NCBI GenBank assembly: GCA_052148155.1
Contig: JBKQIY010000061.1
Coordinates: 1-42,553 of the forward strand
Direction of reading: 5' to 3'
DNA: 42,553 nt
From: JBBQER01 sp052148155
GTDB taxonomy: Bacteria > Actinomycetota > Acidimicrobiia > IMCC26256 > PALSA-610
The translations under genes were made by a program, and so were the position numbers. Below are positions 25,836 to 32,509 of this stretch, piece by piece (the first letter of the stretch is position 1; each line of letters begins with the position of its first letter). Below the pieces are notes generated by a model, which ran no database searches, was not told the origin of the DNA, and was given only the letters and a program-made list of their open reading frames with translations.

Positions 25836-26048
25836 ACGACGACTGTAGTGCAGGAGCCGCCCGACGCTCAGGTCAGGACTTGACCATGCCGGCACCGTCG
25901 CGCGAGATGCGCCGAAGCCGGCCCGGACGGGCCCGCCCAAGCCTTGTCGTCGAGACGCACCCGATCGTTGCGCGGCGCGTCGTACAGCTCCGCCCAGCGC
26001 GGCGAGTCCGTTCCGTCCGCCGGTCGCAGTGACGACGCGAACACCCGA

Positions 26049-26867
26049 TCAGGGATCGATGTCGACCGGCGTGCCGAGTGGCACAAGTGCGGCGAGCCGT
26101 GTGATCTCCGCGTTGGGTATTCGAATGCTGCCCAGTGTCGTGGCCAAGCCGAGCGACGCGGCGTCGTCATTGCCGTGTATGGCGATTTCGCCGTCACCGC
26201 CCGCGAAACCTGTGATCGCGTTCGAGCGGCTCGACAGGCCGAACGCATACGGTCCGAAGATAGTCGTCGCGTTCGGTGCCTTGAGCAGCATCCGGACCGA
26301 GTAGCGGCCTGTCGGCGTCGGCGTCGCCGGCGCACCAATCGCCACCGCACCCTCCCACAACACCTTCCCGCCCGCGAACACCGTCATGGCGCGAGCACTC
26401 AGATCGACGCGGATCGCATAGGTGTCGCTCGTGATGGTCACGTCGGAGGCGCGGACCCAGCCATCGCTGCCGTTGGGCGCGACCGGAAGGAGCACCTTCA
26501 CCCATCCGTTGCCTTGCTGAGCCTCGACGAGGAAAACCTGCGGAACGCGCATACTTGGATCGTCCGTCGCGGGGCTCCACGGACTGGGGAGCTCACGCAC
26601 CGGGCCGGCGGCAGCAGGTTCGTCGTACACCATGAGTCGGGCGACACGCGCGTGTGCGACGAGCGACACGGCCGGCATTGCGGTCTGCGAACCCGATGGG
26701 GACGACGTCGGTGCGGCCGATCCCAAGCTCGCGGTCGTCCCCGTCGTCGGGGGTGGCGCCGTCGTCGGAGTCGACGGCAGGTTGAGGTCGCTCGGACCGC
26801 CGCCCCCGCCGCACGCGGCGAGTCCGACGACGAGGATCGACGTCGCGATGATCGGCACGACGCGCAT
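26049..26867 (-). CDS. L,D-transpeptidase-like lipoprotein lacking catalytic Cys and His
   Basis: A 272-aa protein from ATG 26867. The signal ends LAAC-GGGGG, a lipobox, followed by a Pro/Thr linker. Residues about 75-140 look like an SH3-type module, and about 150-272 form a YkuD (L,D-transpeptidase) domain: TYAIRVDLSARAMTVFAGG, TPTGRYSVRML, GEIAIHGNDD and LAALVPLGTPVDI. Active enzymes carry SHGCxR between the last two. Here the DNA reads ACA CTG GGC AGC ATT CGA, giving TLGSIR, so the nucleophile Cys is Ser and the His is Leu. The upstream IHG histidine is kept. It probably binds peptidoglycan or acts as a pseudoenzyme; a serine nucleophile cannot be excluded. Confidence 0.85.
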   Translation of the reverse strand: MRVVPIIATSILVVGLAACGGGGGPSDLNLPSTPTTAPPPTTGTTASLGSAAPTSSPSGSQTAMPAVSLVAHARVARLMVYDEPAAAGPVRELPSPWSPATDDPSMRVPQVFLVEAQQGNGWVKVLLPVAPNGSDGWVRASDVTITSDTYAIRVDLSARAMTVFAGGKVLWEGAVAIGAPATPTPTGRYSVRMLLKAPNATTIFGPYAFGLSSRSNAITGFAGGDGEIAIHGNDDAASLGLATTLGSIRIPNAEITRLAALVPLGTPVDIDP

Positions 26868-26906
26868 CGATGAGACGCTAGCTTGCCGTGTCGATCAGGA
26901 GGCGCC

Positions 26907-28082
26907 ATGCCCTCACTCGCTCTTGACGCCGACCGTCTGGCGGCAACTGCGGTCGATGCCACCGGACTCGAAAATTTCGGCGAGCCGACGTGGCGGCCTG
27001 GCCTCGAACGATACGTCGAGGCCCTCAGCACCGAAGGTCACCTGCACGAGCTCGGCGAACAGATCGCATCGGGCGAGATCGTCGAGTATCTCTGCACCCG
27101 TCTGGGCTTGGTCGACTGGCACACGTCACATCCGGAGATCGCCGATACCGATGTCGTGCCGCCCATCGTCATCGTCGGTCAGGCCCGAACTGGCACGACC
27201 ATTCTTCATGACCTCCTCGCCCAAGATCCCGCGAACCGCGTGCCGCTCACGTGGGAGGTGGATCGTCCGCTCCCGCCGCCGGAGACGGCGACGTACGACA
27301 CCGATCCGCGCATCGCGGCGTCACAAGAGCTGCTCGACGGTATCGAACTCGTGATACCGGGTTTTCAGGCCATGCACCCGATGGGCGCACGACTGCCGCA
27401 GGAATGTGTGCGCATCACCGGCGGCGACTTCCGCAGCATGATCTTCCCGACGCAGTATCACGTGCCGTCGTACGCGCAATGGCTGCTCAACGAAGCAGAC
27501 ATGGCACCGGCGTACCGGTGGCACCGTCGGTACTTGCAGCACCTGCAGTCTCGGCACCCGGCAGCGCGGTGGGTGCTCAAGTCGCCAGGTCACCTCTGGT
27601 GTCTCGGCGCCCTGCTCGACGAATACCCAAACGCGTTGCTGGTCCAGACGCACCGCGATCCGTTGCGCATCATCGCTTCGCTGAGCTCTCTGTTGAGTGT
27701 GCTGCGACGCCTCGGCAGCGACGACATCTCGATTCCCGACATCGCCTCCGAGTTCGCGGGCTATCTGGTCGACGGGCTCGATCGATCGGTCGCCGCACGC
27801 TCGGACCGCACCGTTCCCGCAGACCGCGTCATCGACGTGCAGTTCCGGAGATTCATGGCCGATCCGTTCGCGACCGTCCACGAGATCTACGACCGATTAG
27901 GCCTGGCCCTCGGAGCCGACGCCGAGCGTCGCATGCGCGATTTTCTGGCCGAGAACACGACGGAAAAGCATGGCGGCCACCACTACACGTTCGCGGACAC
28001 CAAGCTTGACCTCGACGAGTGGCGGGAGCGCACACACCGCTATCAGGAGTACTTCGGCGTCCAGTCCGAGACCTTGACCTGA
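26907..28082 (+). CDS. Sulfotransferase family protein (Sulfotransfer_3)
   Basis: A 391-aa protein. ATG 26907 follows AGGAGG. The phosphosulfate loop is VGQARTGTTILHDLL (about 90-104), an LKSPGHLWCL segment follows, and the 3'-phosphate strand is VQTHRDPLRIIAS with RFMADPFATV near the end. This layout is common in actinobacterial Sulfotransfer_3 proteins, which probably sulfate lipids or glycans using PAPS. It is distinct from the 14965 sulfotransferase, with no C-terminal extra domain. It lies 14 bp before an ABC ATPase, so substrate sulfation and export may be linked; that is inference from spacing. Confidence 0.88.
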   Translation: MPSLALDADRLAATAVDATGLENFGEPTWRPGLERYVEALSTEGHLHELGEQIASGEIVEYLCTRLGLVDWHTSHPEIADTDVVPPIVIVGQARTGTTILHDLLAQDPANRVPLTWEVDRPLPPPETATYDTDPRIAASQELLDGIELVIPGFQAMHPMGARLPQECVRITGGDFRSMIFPTQYHVPSYAQWLLNEADMAPAYRWHRRYLQHLQSRHPAARWVLKSPGHLWCLGALLDEYPNALLVQTHRDPLRIIASLSSLLSVLRRLGSDDISIPDIASEFAGYLVDGLDRSVAARSDRTVPADRVIDVQFRRFMADPFATVHEIYDRLGLALGADAERRMRDFLAENTTEKHGGHHYTFADTKLDLDEWRERTHRYQEYFGVQSETLT

Positions 28083-28096
28083 GTACCCTGCCAAGG

Positions 28097-28882
28097 GTGA
28101 CGATCACCGAACCGGGCGAGGCGTGGCCCGCACTCGCGGTGCGCGGACTGGCGAAGGCATTCGGCGCGAAGATCGCGGTCGCCGAGATCAACGTCGACGT
28201 TCCGCGCGGCTCGTTCTTCGGCATCGTCGGGCCGAACGGTGCGGGGAAGACGACGACGTTGCGCATGGCTACCGGGTTGCTGCGTCCCGATCGCGGACAG
28301 ATTTGGGTCGACGGTATCGACGTGTGGGCCGACCCGATCGCGGCGAAAGCACGGATCGGAGTGTTGCCCGAGGACCTCGCGCTGTTCGAACGGTTGCGCG
28401 GCCGCGAGCTGCTCGAGTTCCACGGACTCCTGCGCAACATGCCAACCGACGTGATCGCCGGCCGTTCCGGTGAGCTCCTCGACCTCCTCGGCTTGTCCGA
28501 CGCAGCCGACGCGCTCGTGGTCGACTACAGCCACGGCATGCGCAAGAAGCTCGTCCTCGCGGCCGCGTTGCTCCATGGACCACGACTGCTGTTCCTCGAC
28601 GAGCCGTTCGAGGCGATCGATCCAGTTTCGGCCCGCGCCATCCGCTCCGTCCTCGAGCACTTCACGAGCGGTGGCGGCACGATTGTGTTCTCCAGCCATG
28701 TCATGGAGCTCGTCGAACGCATGTGCGACCACGTGGCGGTCATGGTCAGCGGACGTATCGCGTGGGCGGGCCCGCTCGACGTGCTGCGGGCCGGCGGCAC
28801 ACTCGAAGATGCGTTCGTCGCGGTCGTGGGCGAGCCTGTCGAGCGGCAAGGGCTGTCGTGGTTGGAACATTCGTCCGACTGA
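28097..28882 (+). CDS. ABC transporter ATP-binding protein
   Basis: A 261-aa protein from GTG 28097, 14 bp after the sulfotransferase stop; the frame is open to 28019. Walker A is GPNGAGKTTTLR, the Q-loop region is GVLPEDLALF (Glu in place of Gln), the signature is degenerate as SHGMRKK, Walker B is LLFLDEPFEAIDP and the switch His is FSSHVMELVE. The SHGMRKK form is shared by exporters with large permeases. The next gene starts inside its 3' end (25-bp overlap), so the two are one transporter. Confidence 0.9.
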   Translation: MTITEPGEAWPALAVRGLAKAFGAKIAVAEINVDVPRGSFFGIVGPNGAGKTTTLRMATGLLRPDRGQIWVDGIDVWADPIAAKARIGVLPEDLALFERLRGRELLEFHGLLRNMPTDVIAGRSGELLDLLGLSDAADALVVDYSHGMRKKLVLAAALLHGPRLLFLDEPFEAIDPVSARAIRSVLEHFTSGGGTIVFSSHVMELVERMCDHVAVMVSGRIAWAGPLDVLRAGGTLEDAFVAVVGEPVERQGLSWLEHSSD

Positions 28883-30453
28883 AACTTCGTCTGCTCCGCA
28901 ACGGCCTGCACGTCGGTCAGGGCGCGGTGCTCTTCGCGATCGGCGCGGTGGGTGCCAGTGTGCTCGGCTTGGGCGGGTTCGTGACGTTAGCGTCCGCCCG
29001 AGACAACGCGACCGCGCCTGATTTCGCGATCGTGGTGTTCGCGTTCGCCACCCTCGGATGGACAGTGCTTCCGATTCTCGGCTTCGGCAATGACGAAACC
29101 CTCGATCCGCAACGGCTCGCCACGCTGCCCCTGAGCCGGCGCCAGCTCGTCACCGGCGTCCTCGCAGCGTCGGTGCTCGGCGTCGCACCGGTCGCAACCC
29201 TGGTCGCGTTGAGCGGAGCCTTCGTCGGTCTCGCGAACAATGTGCCGTCCGCGGTGCTGATCGCAATCGCGGTCGTGGAGACGCTGATGCTCTGCGTTGT
29301 CGCATCGCGAACGCTCGTCGCGTTGCTTGTCCCGGTCCTTCGTTCGCGCCGCGGTCGCGACTTCACGATCCTCGCGGTGACCCTGCTCGGTCTCACGCCA
29401 CCCCTGCTCGAGATGTTCGCCGCGCGGGGCGGGCACAACTTCCAACAGGTTGTCGTCGAGACCGCACATCGCGTTCGACTGACACCGTTCGCGTGGGGCG
29501 GCAGCGCGGCTGCTGACGCGGCGCGCGGGCACTATTCGGGGGCGGTTGTGCTCCTCGCGGCGGTCGCTGCGTTGACCGGCACGTTGCTGTGGATCTGGTC
29601 GCGGGCCCTCGAACGCGCGCTGACGAGTTCGGACGCGCCGGCGACCGCGCCCCGTGCCGCAGGCGCCCGACCCTCGGCCGGGCTGATCCCACGTGCGCTG
29701 CCGTTCCTGCCGCGCAACCGGGTCGGCGCAGTTGCGGCCAAGGACCTGCGCTACTTCGCTCGCGATCCCCGCCGGCGGGCTCCGCTCATCGGCGCTTTGA
29801 TCGTGCCGGCGGTCGCGCTCTTCGCTTCGCTGAGTCATGGTCCGACCCGGCCGGCGTCGACGACCCTGCTCGGACTCGTCGCGGTGCTGCCGGCGGCCGG
29901 CCTCACCCTGAACCAGTTCGGCCTCGACGGTGCCGCACTTTGGAGTTCCGTCGCCGCCGGCAACGATCCGCGCTCGGATCTGATCGGCAAGAATCTCGCG
30001 AGTGCCCTCGTGATGGTGCCGCTCGCGACGGTGGCGGCATGCGTATGCGCCGCGTTCACTCATGGTTGGGCGTATCTGCCGTTGACCCTCGGCTTGGCTC
30101 CGGCGATCTTCGGCGTGTTGTTGGGTGTCGGCGACGTGATGTCGGTACGTGTCCCGTATGCGATGCCCGACCGTCGCAATCCACTCGCGTTCAATCCCGG
30201 ACAAGGTTGCGCGACCCTCGTTGCCGGTTTCGGCGCGCTGGCGATACAAGCGGTGCTGCTCGCACCGATCGGCGTCCTCGCCTTCGCGTTGGTCGCGACG
30301 ACACCGCTCGCGGCGGCGACCGTCGCGACGGTGGTGATCGCGAATGTCTACGGCGCGACGATCTGGGTATCAGGTCGCAACATCGCGTGGCGCACCGTCT
30401 GGTGGCGTTTGCCCGAACTCCTCGAAGCTGTGTCACCCCGTCGAGCCGGCTGA
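28858..30453 (+). CDS. Large ABC transporter permease (about 12 membrane helices)
   Basis: A 531-aa protein from GTG 28858 (AAGGG site), overlapping the ATPase gene by 25 bp. It is almost entirely hydrophobic helices with Arg/Asp-rich links; two halves, each beginning with a RLLRN- or DLRYFARDPRRRAP-type segment, suggest an internally duplicated ABC-2-like permease. No extracellular domain is obvious. With its ATPase it would export something unknown, possibly a product of the sulfotransferase. Confidence 0.85.
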   Translation: MVGTFVRLKLRLLRNGLHVGQGAVLFAIGAVGASVLGLGGFVTLASARDNATAPDFAIVVFAFATLGWTVLPILGFGNDETLDPQRLATLPLSRRQLVTGVLAASVLGVAPVATLVALSGAFVGLANNVPSAVLIAIAVVETLMLCVVASRTLVALLVPVLRSRRGRDFTILAVTLLGLTPPLLEMFAARGGHNFQQVVVETAHRVRLTPFAWGGSAAADAARGHYSGAVVLLAAVAALTGTLLWIWSRALERALTSSDAPATAPRAAGARPSAGLIPRALPFLPRNRVGAVAAKDLRYFARDPRRRAPLIGALIVPAVALFASLSHGPTRPASTTLLGLVAVLPAAGLTLNQFGLDGAALWSSVAAGNDPRSDLIGKNLASALVMVPLATVAACVCAAFTHGWAYLPLTLGLAPAIFGVLLGVGDVMSVRVPYAMPDRRNPLAFNPGQGCATLVAGFGALAIQAVLLAPIGVLAFALVATTPLAAATVATVVIANVYGATIWVSGRNIAWRTVWWRLPELLEAVSPRRAG

Positions 30454-30479
30454 ACCCGACGCACACCGCAGTCCTGTCG

Positions 30480-31184
30480 TTAGAGGCCGTGCACCGCGGG
30501 GACGAAACGTGCGAGGTATGACGTGAGGTGCACGTAGGTGTCGGTCGCGAGCAAGACACCGAGCACCACGAGCAGCCCGCCGGATACTCGCTCGAGCCCG
30601 GGTCCGAGCCGCCGTAACCACTCAGCCAGACGCGGCGACGACGCTAATCCGAGCGCAGCCGCGAGGAACGGGACGCCAATGCCCATCGCGTACGCGCACA
30701 ACAGAATGGTGCCTCGCCCGACTTCGCCGCTTCGTGCCGCAATCGTGAGTGCAGCCGCGAGCAACGGACCTACGCACGGACTCCAGCCGGCACCGAAGGC
30801 AACACCCACGACATAGGGCCGTGCCACACCCGTGACTTTCGGCAATGTGGGGATCAAGCGCCGTTCGCGTGAGAGCGGCCCACGCGCGACTCCCAACAGG
30901 GCGAGGCCCATCACGATGATCAGCACGCCACCAACGGTTCGCACCCCACTCTGGAAGGTCGACAGCGACGAACCGAGGGCACCCGCGATCGCGCCGAGCC
31001 CGGCGAAGACTGTCGTGAATCCTGCGATGAAGATGAGCGTCGCGGGGACCGCGCGGGCCGGATCGTGCGCGTCGCCCATCTCGCCGACGATGATCCCGAG
31101 ATACGCGGGAACGAGAGGAATGATGCAAGGCGCAAGGAACGACGCGACGCCGGCGCCGAACAGCGCCACGATCTGTGTGAACAC
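30480..31184 (-). CDS. ccdA: CcdA-type thiol:disulfide transmembrane electron carrier
   Basis: A 234-aa protein from GTG 31184. It has six hydrophobic helices and the two redox Cys of the family: LAPCIIPLVPAYLG in the first helix and GWSPCVGPLL in the fourth. CcdA/DsbD-like proteins take electrons from cytosolic thioredoxin and pass them outward, for cytochrome c maturation or for repair of exported proteins. It sits 28 bp after the thioredoxin-like gene on the same strand. In mycobacterial DipZ, as I recall it, the two are fused, so here the system is split. I use the symbol ccdA for family, not proven role. Confidence 0.9.
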   Translation of the reverse strand: MFTQIVALFGAGVASFLAPCIIPLVPAYLGIIVGEMGDAHDPARAVPATLIFIAGFTTVFAGLGAIAGALGSSLSTFQSGVRTVGGVLIIVMGLALLGVARGPLSRERRLIPTLPKVTGVARPYVVGVAFGAGWSPCVGPLLAAALTIAARSGEVGRGTILLCAYAMGIGVPFLAAALGLASSPRLAEWLRRLGPGLERVSGGLLVVLGVLLATDTYVHLTSYLARFVPAVHGL

Positions 31185-31212
31185 GGGCTACCGAACCGCC
31201 GGCACGTGCGAT

Positions 31213-32385
31213 CTAACCGAACGTGAAGTCGTAGGCCTCGAGGCCGGGCGCCGACGCCGAGATGCTGAGCACGTGATCTGCGACGGTCGAGTTCAGCAGG
31301 AGGCGATACATGTCGGGCGCCTGCACTGTCACGACCGTCTGCCCGTCGCCGTCGACGTGGAGGTTCAAGCCGCGGTCGTCGGCGGGGACCGGCTGACCGT
31401 CGAGCTCGACGACCGCGTCGATGGGCTTTCCGCTCGCGGTTGACATGACGAGATTCACCTCTTTGGCGTGTACGCCGAGCAGGATCGTCGCGCCGGGAGC
31501 GTCCGATGTGACCGCCTCGTTGTCGGCGGTCCACTTTCCGGAAAGCGCCCCTTCGAGCGTGCCCTGCGCGAGTGAGATCTGGCCGTCGGGGCCAAGCTGC
31601 GGAGCCGCGACAGTTCCGGCCGCAGGTGTCGGATAGTCGTGCGTGCCGGGCTGGATGTCGATCAGCGGTTGGGTCGGGTCCTGGTATTGGAGACCCAGGT
31701 AGGTTTCCACGTTGGTGTTCTGACTCGAGGTGGCGTCGTCTTTCGTAACTGTGGGCTGGGCCCGCGGCGAGGTCGCGCTGACGCCGAGCAGTTTGCGGAT
31801 GACGTTTTCAGTGTCGGAGTAGTCGCCTTCGCCGAAGTGCGTGTACCTGATGTGTCCGCTCCGGTCGGCGATGTAGTCGGCCGGCCAGTACTGATTCTTG
31901 AACTCGTTCCAGATGGTCATGTCGTCGTCGAGCGCGACCGGCCAGGTGACGTCGTCGCGTTTCACGGCTGCTTCGACGTTCGAGTGCACCTTCTCGAAGT
32001 CGAACTCCGGGGAGTGAATACCGACGATCACCAACCCATCGGCTGTGTAGCGATCGAACCACGCCCGGATATACGGAAAGGTGCGCTGACAATTGATGCA
32101 CGAATAGGTCCAGAAGTCGTAGAGGACGACCTTGCCGGTGAGGTCGGCCTGTGTGAGCGGCGGAGAGTTGATCCAGCCTTTGGCGTTCAGCGGGGGTGCG
32201 AGCGGTCCGACTTTCAAGTTGGAGGTGTTGACGGGTCCGGCCACCTTGGTCGGGTTGGTCCGGGTGCCGACGAGCACCGCGACGATCGCGACGAGGATCA
32301 GTGCCGCCAGGGCGACAAGGTAACCTCGTCGGCCTCGGCTGCCGTTGCTCGTTCCCGCTCCGGTCGCCCGCGTCGTCGCTGTCAC
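31213..32385 (-). CDS. Membrane-anchored thioredoxin with C-terminal beta-domain (DipZ C-terminal-like)
   Basis: A 390-aa protein from GTG 32385. An N-terminal membrane anchor (about 22-42) is followed by a TlpA-like thioredoxin domain (about 60-205) with VVLYDFWTYSCINCQRTFPY, giving the active CINC, and the cis-Pro region as WPADYIADRSG. The last 170 residues are beta-rich, with LEGALSGKWTADNEAV and INLHVDGDGQTVVTV-like strands resembling the carbohydrate-binding-like C-terminal domain of DipZ. SCINC and the overall order match that protein. The active site would face the outside and be reduced by the adjacent CcdA. It is divergent from the sedolisin gene, 124 bp away. Confidence 0.88.
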   Translation of the reverse strand: MTATTRATGAGTSNGSRGRRGYLVALAALILVAIVAVLVGTRTNPTKVAGPVNTSNLKVGPLAPPLNAKGWINSPPLTQADLTGKVVLYDFWTYSCINCQRTFPYIRAWFDRYTADGLVIVGIHSPEFDFEKVHSNVEAAVKRDDVTWPVALDDDMTIWNEFKNQYWPADYIADRSGHIRYTHFGEGDYSDTENVIRKLLGVSATSPRAQPTVTKDDATSSQNTNVETYLGLQYQDPTQPLIDIQPGTHDYPTPAAGTVAAPQLGPDGQISLAQGTLEGALSGKWTADNEAVTSDAPGATILLGVHAKEVNLVMSTASGKPIDAVVELDGQPVPADDRGLNLHVDGDGQTVVTVQAPDMYRLLLNSTVADHVLSISASAPGLEAYDFTFG

Positions 32386-32509
32386 AGGTCCGAGTGTACG
32401 AGCGCAATGTCGGACCTGGGGGTCGCCTCGATGGCTGCACGTCCTTGTACGCGAAGCTGCGCGAGGCTGTTAGCGTGACTTACGTCGCAGCGATGGTCCC
32501 GAGGTTCGA

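Noticed and set aside
28987..30249. 420-aa minus-strand frame opposite the ABC permease
   Set aside because: Arg/Gln-rich shadow of a membrane protein, with no start signal.
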